Below, piece after piece: positions 46,432-55,418 of a DNA stretch of 64,000 nt; position 1 is the first letter of the stretch; each line of letters starts with the position of its first letter. The stretch spans positions 930,001-994,000 of the forward strand of contig NZ_RAQC01000001.1 in the NCBI RefSeq assembly GCF_003610405.1. Reading direction: 5' to 3'. The position numbers were made by a program, and so were the translations under genes. The DNA is from Microbacterium sp. AG238. Its GTDB lineage: Bacteria > Actinomycetota > Actinomycetes > Actinomycetales > Microbacteriaceae. The notes under the pieces were generated by a model. It did not search any database, was not told the DNA's origin, and worked only from the letters and a program-made list of their open reading frames with translations.

Positions 46432-47694
46432 ATGAGAACGCGCACCCGCAGCGCCGCCTCGCTCGTGTTCGTGGCAGTCGCGGTCGCCGTCGCCGTGCTC
46501 ACCCTGGCGATCGCCGGCATCCTCATCGCCGACGGGCAGCGCTCCGCGCGCGCCGAAGCCGAGCGCGTCACGCAGGCTGTGGCCCAGACCGTCGCCGACT
46601 CGACCCAGGTCGCCGATCTCCTCGCCGCCGACGACCGCGACCTCGCGTCAGCCGAGCTGCAACCCCAGGTCGAACAGGTGATCGTCGATGCCCGTGTCGA
46701 CTTCGTCACGATCATGGACCCGAGCGGCATCCGGATCACCCACCGGGACGCGGCGCGGATCGGCGAGCGCTACCTCGGCTCGATCCCGGCCGCGCCGCAC
46801 GCACTCACGGAGGAGTTCACCGGAACCCTCGGCCCGTCGATACGCACGATCGTTCCCGTGGAGAGCGACGGCGAGGTCGTCGGGTGGGTCTCGGTCGGCG
46901 TGACGATCGGCAGCATCGCGGCGACTCTGACGCCACGCCTCCTCGTCGTCGTCGGCATCGCCGTGGCCCTTCTCGCCGCCGGGCTCGTGGGCGCGGTCGT
47001 CGCGCGCCGGGCCACCCGGCAGGTCACCGGAGACCTGCCCGCCGGCGCCATCCGTGACGCGGTCTCGTCGTTCGAATCGCTCCGCACGCTCGGCGAGGCG
47101 CTGCGTGCGCAGACGCACGAGCACGGCAACCGCATGCACACCGCGATCGCCCTGCTCGAGCTGGGCCGGACCCCCGAGGCCATCGAGATCCTCGCCGAGA
47201 CCTCGCGGCAGAGCCAGGTCCTCGTCGACGAGGTCGCCGCGCGGCGGGACGGCGACCCGACGGTCGGCGCCCTGCTTCTCGGCAAAGCTTCGCAGGCGAA
47301 GGAGCGCGGCATCCGCTGGCGCTCCCGCATCGCGCCCGACGCGCCGCGATCGGTGCTCTCGCCCGTCGACGCGGTCTCGGTCGTGGGTAACCTCATCGAC
47401 AATGCGCTCGACGCCGCCGCCGGCGGTCCCGAGCCGCGCTGGGTGGAGATCAGGATGACGCGTACCGCAGAGGACGAGCTCGAGATCGCCGTCTCGGACT
47501 CGGGCACCGGCGTGCCGACAGACCTGCGGCGACGCATCTTCGAGCACGGCTTCTCGACGAAGCCCGCCGGCACCGAGGGGCGCGGTGTGGGTCTCGCTCT
47601 CGTCGCGGCGATCGTCGACGATGCGGGCGGCATGGTCGCCCTCGACCACGATCCGACGACGTTCCGGGTGGTTCTGCCGAGGAGGGGCGCATGA
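46432..47694 (+). CDS. CitA/DcuS-type sensor histidine kinase
   Basis: A 420-residue membrane kinase. Helix 1 (ASLVFVAVAVAVAVLTLAIA) and helix 2 (LLVVVGIAVALLAAGLVGAV) flank an extracellular sensor domain (about 35-160; VDFVTIMDPSGIRITHRD), which in CitA/DcuS binds citrate or C4-dicarboxylates. The cytoplasmic phosphoacceptor His is in RAQTHEHGNRMHTAIALLEL, followed by the ATPase N box NLIDNALDAA and G boxes SDSGTGVP and GRGVGLALV. A PAS domain seems to be lacking between helix 2 and the His box. Start ATG 46432. ATGA overlap with the response regulator. Confidence 0.92.
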   Translation: MRTRTRSAASLVFVAVAVAVAVLTLAIAGILIADGQRSARAEAERVTQAVAQTVADSTQVADLLAADDRDLASAELQPQVEQVIVDARVDFVTIMDPSGIRITHRDAARIGERYLGSIPAAPHALTEEFTGTLGPSIRTIVPVESDGEVVGWVSVGVTIGSIAATLTPRLLVVVGIAVALLAAGLVGAVVARRATRQVTGDLPAGAIRDAVSSFESLRTLGEALRAQTHEHGNRMHTAIALLELGRTPEAIEILAETSRQSQVLVDEVAARRDGDPTVGALLLGKASQAKERGIRWRSRIAPDAPRSVLSPVDAVSVVGNLIDNALDAAAGGPEPRWVEIRMTRTAEDELEIAVSDSGTGVPTDLRRRIFEHGFSTKPAGTEGRGVGLALVAAIVDDAGGMVALDHDPTTFRVVLPRRGA

Positions 47695-48371
47695 TCGGCG
47701 TCCTGCTCGTCGACGACGAAGCGCTCACCCTCGACCTGCACCGCCACTACGTCGAGCGTCTCGAGGGCTTCCGGGTCGTGGCCGAATGCAGCGGCGCGCG
47801 GGCCGCGTTGCGGGCGCTCCTCGAAAGCCCCACCGCGCCCGAGATCGACCTCGTGCTGCTCGACATGACGATGCCCGACGGATCAGGACTCGACGTCCTC
47901 CGTCATCTGCGGGCACGCGCGCGCGACGTCGACGTCATCGCGATCACCTCGGTGCGCGACGCCGATGTGGTCCGGCAGGTCGTCGGCCTCGGCGCGGTGC
48001 AGTACCTCGTGAAGCCCTTCACCTTCGCCGACTTCCAGGAGCGGATGTCGCAGTACGCGCGTTTCCGGGCCCGGGCCAGCGAGACCACGGGGGCGGCCAC
48101 CCAGGCCGAGATCGATGCGCTGCTCGGAGCGCTGCGACCCGTCACCGCGCCCATCCCGAAGGGCCTGGCTCCCGAGACGCTCGACCGTGTGTCGCATCGG
48201 CTCCGCGAAGCCGGAGCGCTGTCGGCCCGCGAGGCGGCGGAGTCGCTCGGGATGTCGCGCGTCGCGGCGCGCCGGTACCTCGAACATCTCGCCGACGCCG
48301 GCAGGGCCGAGCGCGCGCAGCGCTACGGCGCGCCCGGCCGCCCGGAAGCGGAGTACCGCTGGCGCGCCTGA
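47691..48371 (+). CDS. CitB/DcuR-type response regulator
   Basis: A 226-residue regulator. The receiver domain has the acidic pair DDE (about 8-10), the phosphoacceptor Asp in LVLLDMTMPDGSGLDVL and Lys in YLVKPFTFADFQERM. The C-terminal DNA-binding part is a helix-turn-helix (LSAREAAESLGMSRVAARRY) with a wing (GAPGRPEAEYRW), as in CitB/DcuR regulators. Translated with the sensor through an ATGA overlap. It should activate the divergent dctA on sensing dicarboxylate. Confidence 0.93.
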   Translation: MIGVLLVDDEALTLDLHRHYVERLEGFRVVAECSGARAALRALLESPTAPEIDLVLLDMTMPDGSGLDVLRHLRARARDVDVIAITSVRDADVVRQVVGLGAVQYLVKPFTFADFQERMSQYARFRARASETTGAATQAEIDALLGALRPVTAPIPKGLAPETLDRVSHRLREAGALSAREAAESLGMSRVAARRYLEHLADAGRAERAQRYGAPGRPEAEYRWRA

Positions 48372-48392
48372 CCCCGCGCGCCACCGGCATCC

Positions 48393-48464
48393 GCTGAGAA
48401 CGCACCGTCGCCCCGAGGACGTACCGAAGGGGGTGCGATCTCGCGGCGACGGTGCGTTCTCGGC
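48393..48464. repeat. 72-bp nested palindromic repeat, copy 1
   Basis: An outer 17-bp perfect stem (GAGAACGCACCGTCGCC and its complement) encloses an inner, weaker pair of the same kind (CGAGGACGTACC and GGTGCGATCTCG). It aligns without gaps to a second copy at 55419-55490. It lies between two convergent stops, so it may also end transcription from both sides. Confidence 0.7.
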
Positions 48465-48487
48465 GGGCGCAGCGCGGGGGGCGAGGG

Positions 48488-50473
48488 CTAATGGGGCTGG
48501 GAGGAGTGGTGGGGGGCGGTGGGGCCGATGCGGACGTAGGCGGGGAGCTTGGGCGACACGCCATCGCCGGCGGTGCGACCGCGCAGCCGCCGCCACACCC
48601 ACGGGAGCGCGTCGCGACGCAGCCAGGTTCCCGACACGACGGGGTCGTCGTCGAGATGGAAGGCCTCGTCGAGACCGGCGAGCGCCTCGGCGTGCGGCAC
48701 CCCGAGCGCTTCCGCCGCGCGATAGGCGACGATCCGGTGTCCGCGCGACCGCAGATGCACCTTGTCGTCGGCCCACAGGTCGAGGCGGGCGAGTTCGGGT
48801 ACCGCCTCCAGATCGACCAGGATCGCGCCGGTGCTCGCGGCGACCGCGCGCAACCGGGCGTTGTAGGCCGCGAAGCGGCGCGCGAACATGCCCGCTGCGG
48901 CCCTTCCCGGCAGGAAGACGGTCGCGAGCAGCACGTCGGCGCCGGATTCGCGCAGTCGGCGGACCGCGATCTCGACCTCATCGGCGACGCTCGCGACGTC
49001 GACGCGCGCCTGTACGAGGTCGTTGGCTCCGATGAGCACCGACACCAGGTCGGGTCGGAGCGCCAGGCACGCGGGCACCTGCTCGTCGACGAGGTGACGC
49101 ACGCGCCTACTGCGGACGGCGAGGTTCGCATACTGGAAGGCTCCCGTTCCGCCGCTGCCCCGCGGCGCGGCGGCGGCGAGGAGCTGGGCGAGACGATCCG
49201 CCCACCCCCGGTGCATCCCCGCCGGCATGCGCGACGTGTCGCAGAGCCCCTCCGTGATCGAGTCGCCCAGCGCGACGTAGCGCCGCCAGAGCGGCGGCCC
49301 CTCGCCCGCGGCGGGCAGCTCGGCACGCGGCCACACCCGGGCCCGCCGGACGCGGTCGATCGCGTGCAGCTCCGCCGCGCGCTCATAGTGGCCGATCAGG
49401 GCATCGCCGAGGCTCTCCCAGGTCCGCCCGGCGACGGCGTCTCGGGCCGCAGCACCGAAGGCTCGCCGCTTCGCCGCATCCCCCGCAAGGTCAGCGACCC
49501 GACTGCGGAGGTCGTCCGCGTCTCCGGGCCGGTACAGCCACCCGTCGACGCTGCTGCGGACGAGGTCGAGGGGTCCGCCGCGCCCGGTCGCGACGACCGG
49601 CACCCCGCTCGCCTGCGCCTCCTGGATGGTCTGACCGAACGTCTCGCTCTCACCGGGATGCACGAACACGTCGAAGCTCGCCATCGCCGTCGCGAGCGCG
49701 TCGCCCTGCAGGTGACCGAGGAAGACGGCATCCGGCAGGAGGTTCTCCAGACTCGTCCGCGAGGGCCCGTCGCCCACGATGACCAGTCGAACGCCGGGCA
49801 GCGAGCTGAGCGCCGCCAGATCTTCGATCTGTTTCTCGGGGGCGAGCCGCCCGACATATCCGACGACGACGTCGCCGTCAGCCGTTTCCGGAACGACACG
49901 CCCACGCCAGGCCTCGTCGCGGCGGTGGGGCGCGAAGCGGATGCCGTCGACCCCGCGGCCCCAGATCGCGACGCGATCGACACCGAGGTCCTGCAGTTGC
50001 CGCCGTGCCGCGTCGGCGGGAGCGAGCGTCAGCGTCGCGCGACGATGCAGCCGCCTCACGTGCGCCGCCGTGAGCGCCGTGGCGTGGGGAACGCCGTACC
50101 GCTCGGTGTACGCGATGACGTCGGTCTGGTAGACGGCGACGCTCGGCAGACCGAGCCCCTCGGCCGCGAGCAGCCCTTGCCACCCGAGGAGGAACGGCGA
50201 AGCGAGATGCACGACATCGGGCCGGAACGCTCGCAGCGCCCGTGCGACCGAGGCCACGGGCGGCGCCGCCACCCGCACCGCGGGGTACCGGGGCATCGGA
50301 ATCGAACGCACCGTCCGCCCCGGCACGGCGAGCGGATGCCGCCGCCCCGCACCCGGCGCGACGACGAAGGCCTCGTGCCCGCGGTGCTCGAGGTGCTCGA
50401 GCACCCGCAGCACGGAACCGGTGACCCCGTTCATGTGGGGCAGGAACGACTCGGTGACCACCGCGACTCTCAC
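48488..50473 (-). CDS. Glycosyltransferase family 4 fused to an SGNH/GDSL hydrolase
   Basis: A 661-residue two-domain enzyme. Residues 1 to about 375 are a GT-B glycosyltransferase: acceptor loop TESFLPHMNGVTGSVLRVL, VGYVGRLAPEKQIEDL and the donor E-x7-E in HPGESETFGQTIQEA, closest in style to actinobacterial mannosyltransferases (MgtA/PimB-like). From about 394 an SGNH hydrolase begins: GDSITEG with the Ser, block III IGANDL and the Asp/His pair in WADDKVHLRS. No start codon or frame break separates them. I start at GTG 50473 (VRVAVVTESF); GTG 50539 with AGGA upstream would add 22 residues. The enzyme may glycosylate and deacylate an envelope lipid, by inference. Confidence 0.87.
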   Translation of the reverse strand: MRVAVVTESFLPHMNGVTGSVLRVLEHLEHRGHEAFVVAPGAGRRHPLAVPGRTVRSIPMPRYPAVRVAAPPVASVARALRAFRPDVVHLASPFLLGWQGLLAAEGLGLPSVAVYQTDVIAYTERYGVPHATALTAAHVRRLHRRATLTLAPADAARRQLQDLGVDRVAIWGRGVDGIRFAPHRRDEAWRGRVVPETADGDVVVGYVGRLAPEKQIEDLAALSSLPGVRLVIVGDGPSRTSLENLLPDAVFLGHLQGDALATAMASFDVFVHPGESETFGQTIQEAQASGVPVVATGRGGPLDLVRSSVDGWLYRPGDADDLRSRVADLAGDAAKRRAFGAAARDAVAGRTWESLGDALIGHYERAAELHAIDRVRRARVWPRAELPAAGEGPPLWRRYVALGDSITEGLCDTSRMPAGMHRGWADRLAQLLAAAAPRGSGGTGAFQYANLAVRSRRVRHLVDEQVPACLALRPDLVSVLIGANDLVQARVDVASVADEVEIAVRRLRESGADVLLATVFLPGRAAAGMFARRFAAYNARLRAVAASTGAILVDLEAVPELARLDLWADDKVHLRSRGHRIVAYRAAEALGVPHAEALAGLDEAFHLDDDPVVSGTWLRRDALPWVWRRLRGRTAGDGVSPKLPAYVRIGPTAPHHSSQPH

Positions 50474-50623
50474 GAGACCAGGGTGGCTCCGGTCGCGCAC
50501 CCCCGCGCGGCGAAGCAGCCGGTATCGCCCACTGTTCACGCGATCCTCGGCGGTCGGTCACCTCGCGGACGCCTGTCCGTCGCCGTTCCCGCACCGTTCA
50601 TCCCCGGCTGATAGGGATACCGC

Positions 50624-51307
50624 GTGCCCGCCGACCTGCTGACAACGATCGCCGACGGGCCGTGGCTGCTCGTCGGGGTCTTCGCGCTCGTCCTGCTCGA
50701 TTCCGTGCTGGTCGTCGTACCCGGTGAGATCGCGGTGACGGCGGCTGGTGCGCTCGCAGCCGCCACCGGCGACCCGCCGCTGCTCGGCGTCGTCGCAGTC
50801 GCCGCGTCCGCCGCGTTCTGCGGAGACGCCCTCTGCTACGCGGTGGGCCGCCGCATCGGACTGCGCCGTTGGCGGTGGATGCGGCATAGACGAGTGGCGG
50901 AGGCGTTCGCGTGGGCGGGGTCACGACTGTCGCGCGGCACCGCGACAGTCGTCTTCACCGCCCGCTTCATCCCGTTTGCGCGCCTCGCGGTCAACCTCAC
51001 CGCGGGAGCCACACGGGTGCCGGCAGGCCGTTTCCTCCCGGTGGCCGCGATCGCGGCCACCGCCTGGGCCGCCTACCAGAGCATCATCGGCGCCGCGATC
51101 GGCGCGCTGCTGCCCGACGCGCCGATCGTCGCGGTCGTCGTATCCGTCGCAGCGGCGCTCGCGCTGGGCGCCGCGATCGATGTGATCGCGGCCGCCCTCA
51201 CGCGGCGCCGTGAGCGGGTCACTCCCCCGCGAGACCGCCGAGCAGGTGACCGAACGACTTGCCCTCGCCGAGGTACGAGGCGGGGTCGAACGGATCCGCG
51301 TCCGTGA
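50624..51307 (+). CDS. DedA family membrane protein
   Basis: A 227-residue integral membrane protein of the DedA/SNARE-associated family, members of which flip phospholipids or undecaprenyl phosphate. Features are LLVGVFALVLLDSVLVVVPGE with the family's acidic residue, CGDALCYAVGRRIGLR, and ARFIPFARLAVNLTAGATRV with the conserved FxR-x3P-like segment. The last 40 residues are Arg-rich and overlap the stop end of the FMN reductase gene by 89 bp on the other strand. GTG start; TAGGGA ends 6 bases earlier. Confidence 0.88.
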   Translation: MPADLLTTIADGPWLLVGVFALVLLDSVLVVVPGEIAVTAAGALAAATGDPPLLGVVAVAASAAFCGDALCYAVGRRIGLRRWRWMRHRRVAEAFAWAGSRLSRGTATVVFTARFIPFARLAVNLTAGATRVPAGRFLPVAAIAATAWAAYQSIIGAAIGALLPDAPIVAVVVSVAAALALGAAIDVIAAALTRRRERVTPPRDRRAGDRTTCPRRGTRRGRTDPRP

Positions 51308-51863
51308 CGGGCGTGCGTGCCACGACGGCGGCGGCAAGCTCACGTGCCCCGCGCTCGACCCGGGCGCTCAGCGGAGCGACCTCGTCGGCCTTGCTCCCCC
51401 AGTCGCTCGACGCGGCGAAGACACCTGTCGACACGGGTGCTGCGTGCAGATACGCGAACAGCGGCCGGATGGCGTAGTCGATTGCGAGCGAGTGCCGAGC
51501 CGTGCCCGCGTTCGCCCCGATCAGCACGGGCTTCCCCGTGAGCGAGTCGGGGTCGAGCACGTCGATGAACGACTTGAACAGCCCGGAGTAGCTCGTCGAG
51601 AAGATCGGTGTCACGGCGATGAGCGCGTCGGCCGAGACGACCGAGTTGATCGCCGACTCGAGCGCGGGCGGGGCGAAGCCCGTCAGCAGGTTGTTGGTGA
51701 TGTCGTGCGCGAGATCGCGCAGCTCGATGACGTCGGCCGTCGCGGTGATGTCGGATGCCGCGAGCTCCGCGATCGTCGCCGTCGCCAAACGGTCGGCCAG
51801 CATCCGCGTCGACGACGGGTTCGACAGCCCCGCCGACACGACGGCGATCCGCCGCGCGCTCAT
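51219..51863 (-). CDS. NAD(P)H-dependent FMN reductase (CE1759 type)
   Basis: A 214-residue flavodoxin-fold reductase supplying reduced FMN. The FMN phosphate loop is SAGLSNPSSTRMLADRL, the isoalloxazine-side motif is AVTPIFSTSYSGLFKSFIDV, and GKPVLIGANAGTARH follows. It matches the reductases paired with luciferase-like monooxygenases in corynebacteria (CE1759 type). Its ATG overlaps the stop of the monooxygenase gene (ATGA), showing a coupled two-component system. Its 3' end overlaps the convergent dedA gene by 89 bp. Confidence 0.9.
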   Translation of the reverse strand: MSARRIAVVSAGLSNPSSTRMLADRLATATIAELAASDITATADVIELRDLAHDITNNLLTGFAPPALESAINSVVSADALIAVTPIFSTSYSGLFKSFIDVLDPDSLTGKPVLIGANAGTARHSLAIDYAIRPLFAYLHAAPVSTGVFAASSDWGSKADEVAPLSARVERGARELAAAVVARTPVTDADPFDPASYLGEGKSFGHLLGGLAGE

Positions 51864-53095
51864 CGTGCCGCCGCCACACCGAAGGCCGAACCTGCGGGCG
51901 CCGGAGCATCCTGGTAGGGCGAGGGGCCGCTGAGGTTGTCACCGCGGTTGGCGCGAGGACGCGCCTCACGGGCGGGGCCGTCGCCGTAGACCTCGCGCAC
52001 GCGCGCGGCGTGCGTCGGCGCGTCGGGGACGTCGGCTCCACGACCCTGAGCGAGCTCCTTGCGCAGCACCGGGACGACCTCGCCGCCGAGGATGTCGAGC
52101 TGCTCGAGCACGGTCTTCAGCGGAAGACCCGCGTGGTCGATGAGGAAGAGCTGGCGCTGGTAGTCGCCGAACGTCTCGCGCATCGCCGCGTACCGGTCGA
52201 TGACCTGCTGCGGCGACCCGACGGTAAGCGGCGTCATCTCGCTGAAGTCCTCGAGCGAAGGACCGTGGCCGTAGACGGGGGCGTTGTCGAAGTAGGGGCG
52301 GAACTGGCGGACGGCATCCTGCGAGTTCGCACTCATGAACACCTGACCGCCGAGCCCGACGATCGCCTGTTCGGGCGTGCCGTGACCGTAGTGCGCGAAG
52401 CGCTGACGGTACAAGTCGATGAGGCGCTGGTAGTGCTCCTTGGGCCAGAAGATGTTGTTCGCGAAGAAGCCGTCGCCGTAGTAGGCGGCCTGCTCCGCGA
52501 TCTCGGGGGTGCGGATCGAGCCGTGCCAGACGAACGGCGCGACGCCGTCGAGCGGACGGGGCGTCGAGGTGAAGCCCTGCAGCGGCGTGCGGAACTTGCC
52601 CTCCCAGTCGACGGCGTCCTCCCGCCACAGCTTGTGCAGCAGGGCGTAGTTCTCGATCGCGAGCGGCAGGCCCTGACGGATGTCCTTGCCGAACCACGGG
52701 TAGACCGGACCGGTGTTGCCGCGTCCCATGATGAGGTCGACGCGGCCGCCCGAGAGGTGCTGCAGCATCGCGTAGTCCTCGGCGATCTTCACCGGGTCGT
52801 TCGTCGTGATCAGGGTCGTCGCCGTCGAGAGGATGAGGCGCTCGGTCTGCGCCGCGATGTAGGCGAGGGTCGTGGTGGGCGACGACGACCAGAACGGCGG
52901 GTTGTGGTGCTCGCCGATCGCATAGACGTCGAGCCCGACCTCCTCGGCGTGCTTGGCGATGGTCACGGCTGCGCGGATCTTCTCCGCTTCGCTCGGGGTG
53001 TGGCCGGTCGTGGGGTCGGCCGTGATGTCGCTCACGGAGAAGATGCCGAACTGCATCCCCGACCAGCCGGTGTTGTCGCTCGTGTGCGTGTTCAC
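51860..53095 (-). CDS. FMN-dependent luciferase-like monooxygenase (CE1758 type)
   Basis: A 411-residue LLM-class flavin monooxygenase, a TIM barrel using reduced FMN and oxygen. Typical segments are MQFGIFSVSDI, DVYAIGEHHNPPFWSSSP, LSTATTLITTNDPVKIAEDY and GRVDLIMGRGNTGPVYPWFG. The last 60 residues are a polar low-complexity extension. Start at GTG 53095 (VNTHTSDNTGWSG); the ORF extends further upstream but homology begins near this point. Reduced flavin comes from the reductase encoded next. The organic substrate is not known. Confidence 0.9.
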   Translation of the reverse strand: MNTHTSDNTGWSGMQFGIFSVSDITADPTTGHTPSEAEKIRAAVTIAKHAEEVGLDVYAIGEHHNPPFWSSSPTTTLAYIAAQTERLILSTATTLITTNDPVKIAEDYAMLQHLSGGRVDLIMGRGNTGPVYPWFGKDIRQGLPLAIENYALLHKLWREDAVDWEGKFRTPLQGFTSTPRPLDGVAPFVWHGSIRTPEIAEQAAYYGDGFFANNIFWPKEHYQRLIDLYRQRFAHYGHGTPEQAIVGLGGQVFMSANSQDAVRQFRPYFDNAPVYGHGPSLEDFSEMTPLTVGSPQQVIDRYAAMRETFGDYQRQLFLIDHAGLPLKTVLEQLDILGGEVVPVLRKELAQGRGADVPDAPTHAARVREVYGDGPAREARPRANRGDNLSGPSPYQDAPAPAGSAFGVAAAR

Positions 53096-53203
53096 GTCGG
53101 TCCGCCTTCCCGGATGCCTCGGCATCCGTTTCATGCAAATGAATATAAACCATGCAACGCGATCGCGCTCGGCCTATTCCCGCGGGATAGTGTTTCACCC
53201 ACG

Positions 53204-54367
53204 ATGACGCATCCCGCCACCGGCACGACCGGAACGCGCCCCAAACGCCGTGTGCCCTTCTGGGACAACGCCCGCTTCGCCTGCATCGTGCTGGTGGTGC
53301 TCGGGCACGCGATCCAGCGCCTGACGTACGACTCCGACATCGCGATGGCGATGTACCTCGTGATCTACGCCTTCCACATGCCCGCGTTCGCGATCATCTC
53401 GGGGTACTTCTCCAAATCCGACCCGCAGTCGCGGCGGCAGATGGCCCGCGTCATCACCGACATCATCGTGCCGTACGTGATCTTCGAGGGGCTCTGGACG
53501 CTCACGAAGTTCCTCGTGGAAGGACACGCGAACCCCAATCCGACGCAGCCCTCGTGGACGCTGTGGTTCCTGCTGGCGCTCGGCATTTTCCGCCTCGTGC
53601 TGCCCTACCTCGCACTCCTGCGCTGGCCGCTGCTGTGGGCCTTCGCGATCTCGATCATCTCGGGCTACCTCCCCAACCTCGACTCGACGCTCTCACTGTC
53701 GCGGACGCTGGGGTTCCTGCCGTTCTTCGTGCTCGGCTGGTGGCTGCGAGACCGCGACGTCGTCGACCGGCTCGGCCTGCTGCGACGCACCCCCGCGACG
53801 GTCACCGCCGCCGTCGCGACGCTCGGGGTCGCGGGGTGGGTGGCGTGGGCGTTCATCGGCACGTGGCGCGACATCAACCTCGGCAAATGGATGTTCTACG
53901 ACGCGAGCTACTCCGATGCGGGCAGCTCCGAGTGGTGGGCAGGAGCAGTGCGGGTCGCGCTGCTGCTGGTGGCCCTGGCCCTCACGGCATCCTTCTTCGC
54001 TCTCATCCCCCGTGGCTCGCACCGGTGGACCCGGCTCGGCCAGTACACGATGTACGTCTACCTGCTGCACTCGTTCGTGCTGTACCCCTTCCGCGAGTCG
54101 GGCGTGCTGCGAGACGCCGAGCCCACGTGGCTGTGGCTGCCGCTCGTCGTCGTCGTATCGATCCTCATCGCGCTCGGCCTCGCCACCGCTCCGGTCCGAC
54201 GCGTGTTCCGCCCGCTCGTCGAGCCGCGCCCGGCCTGGCTGTTCCGCGACCCCGGACTCGCCGGACGCGAGGGGCGTCGCAACGACCCGACCGGCTCGCG
54301 CCGACCACGGGAGCCCGGCTCGGTCATCCCGCGCAACAATCGCGCGGACGCCCCGGAGGGCTCGTAG
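53204..54367 (+). CDS. Acyltransferase family membrane protein
   Basis: A 387-residue protein with about ten membrane helices, type 3 acyltransferase (Acyl_transf_3/OafB-like). The first helix region FWDNARFACIVLVVLGHAIQ contains the conserved His after the D-x-R motif, and YLVIYAFHMPAFAIISGYF is the second family box. Such enzymes O-acylate surface sugars. The C-terminus is a 50-residue basic tail. A TAGTGT hexamer ends 10 bases before the ATG. Its TAG stop forms part of the -10 box of the next gene. Confidence 0.9.
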   Translation: MTHPATGTTGTRPKRRVPFWDNARFACIVLVVLGHAIQRLTYDSDIAMAMYLVIYAFHMPAFAIISGYFSKSDPQSRRQMARVITDIIVPYVIFEGLWTLTKFLVEGHANPNPTQPSWTLWFLLALGIFRLVLPYLALLRWPLLWAFAISIISGYLPNLDSTLSLSRTLGFLPFFVLGWWLRDRDVVDRLGLLRRTPATVTAAVATLGVAGWVAWAFIGTWRDINLGKWMFYDASYSDAGSSEWWAGAVRVALLLVALALTASFFALIPRGSHRWTRLGQYTMYVYLLHSFVLYPFRESGVLRDAEPTWLWLPLVVVVSILIALGLATAPVRRVFRPLVEPRPAWLFRDPGLAGREGRRNDPTGSRRPREPGSVIPRNNRADAPEGS

Positions 54368-54370
54368 CCT
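54365..54370 (+). promoter_or_regulatory. -10 box TAGCCT, leaderless promoter of the oxygenase gene
   Basis: TAGCCT is followed by six bases (CGCTGC) and ATG. Its first three bases are the TAG stop of the acyltransferase gene. Confidence 0.5.
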
Positions 54371-54376
54371 CGCTGC

Positions 54377-55390
54377 ATGGGCGAGCTCTCCCTTCCCGTT
54401 CTCGACTTCTCGCAGCTCGACGGCGACGCCGCCGACATCGCGCGGTTCCGCGACGAACTGCGGGCCGCGACGCACGACGTCGGCTTCTTCTACCTGACGG
54501 GCACCGGCATCCCGGCGGGGCTCGAGGACAGACTGCACCGCGTCGCGCGCGAGTTCTTCGCGCTGCCCGAGGCGGACAAGCTCGCTATCGAGAACGTCAA
54601 CAGCCCGCACTTCCGCGGCTACACCCGCGTGGGCGGCGAGCTCACGCAGGGCCGTGTCGACTGGCGCGAGCAGATCGACATCGGTCCCGAGCGGCCCGCG
54701 GTCGACGACCCCCACGCCCCCGACTACGCGCGACTGATCGGCCCGAACCTGTGGCCTTCTGCACAGCCGGAGCTCCGCGAGGTGGCCGACGCATGGGTCG
54801 CCCACCTCTCAAAGGTCGCGCGACGCCTGCTCCGCGCCTGGGCCGAAGCGCTCGGCGCGCCCGCGAGCTACTTCGAGGACCACTTCGGCGAACCTCAGAC
54901 GCTGCTGAAGATCGTCCGCTACCCCGGCAAGGACGACCCCACGCCGCAGCAGGGCGTCGGCGCGCACAAGGACTCGGGCGCCCTCACTCTGCTGTGGGTC
55001 GAGCCCGGCAAGGGCGGGTTGCAGGTCGAGCGCGACGGCGAATGGGTCGACGCGCCGCCGGTGCCGGGAGCCTTCGTCGTCAACATCGGCGAACTGCTCG
55101 AGTACGCGACCGACGGCTATCTCATCGCGACGAACCATCGCGTCGTCTCGCCTCGGTACCCCGAGGACCGCATCTCGGTGCCGTTCTTCTTCAATCCCGC
55201 ACTCGATGCCCGGTTTCCGCTCATCGAGCTGCCCGCCGAGCTCGCCGCCCAGGCGAGAGGCGTCACGAAGGACCCCGCGAACCCCATCCACGGGGTGCAC
55301 GGCGACAACGCCCTCAAGTCGCGCCTGCGGGCACACCCCGACGTCGCCGCCCGCTGGCACGGCGATCTGCTCGCCGCTGACCGCCGCTGA
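54377..55390 (+). CDS. Isopenicillin N synthase-family Fe(II)/2-oxoglutarate oxygenase
   Basis: A 337-residue non-haem iron oxygenase. The DIOX_N domain comes first (LPVLDFSQLDGD, HDVGFFYLTGTGIP), then the jelly-roll with the iron ligands H-x-D in GVGAHKDSGALTLLW and the distal His in IATNHRVVSP, and the 2-oxoglutarate-type R-x-S in EDRISVPFFFNP. Presence of R-x-S does not by itself decide between an oxidase like IPNS and a 2-oxoglutarate dioxygenase. No NRPS or beta-lactam genes are near, so antibiotic synthesis is unsupported. Function unknown. Confidence 0.9.
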   Translation: MGELSLPVLDFSQLDGDAADIARFRDELRAATHDVGFFYLTGTGIPAGLEDRLHRVAREFFALPEADKLAIENVNSPHFRGYTRVGGELTQGRVDWREQIDIGPERPAVDDPHAPDYARLIGPNLWPSAQPELREVADAWVAHLSKVARRLLRAWAEALGAPASYFEDHFGEPQTLLKIVRYPGKDDPTPQQGVGAHKDSGALTLLWVEPGKGGLQVERDGEWVDAPPVPGAFVVNIGELLEYATDGYLIATNHRVVSPRYPEDRISVPFFFNPALDARFPLIELPAELAAQARGVTKDPANPIHGVHGDNALKSRLRAHPDVAARWHGDLLAADRR

Positions 55391-55418
55391 GACCCGCTGA
55401 CCACGGCCGCCGACCGCC

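Noticed and set aside
51755..54367. An 870-codon plus-strand reading that would fuse a long N-terminal part to the acyltransferase
   Set aside because: The upstream part is antisense to the LLM monooxygenase; acyltransferase homology starts at the ATG 53204.
54377..55390. A beta-lactam biosynthesis locus, because of the IPNS-like protein
   Set aside because: No NRPS, acyltransferase or epimerase of such a pathway is nearby; the IPNS family includes many unrelated oxygenases.
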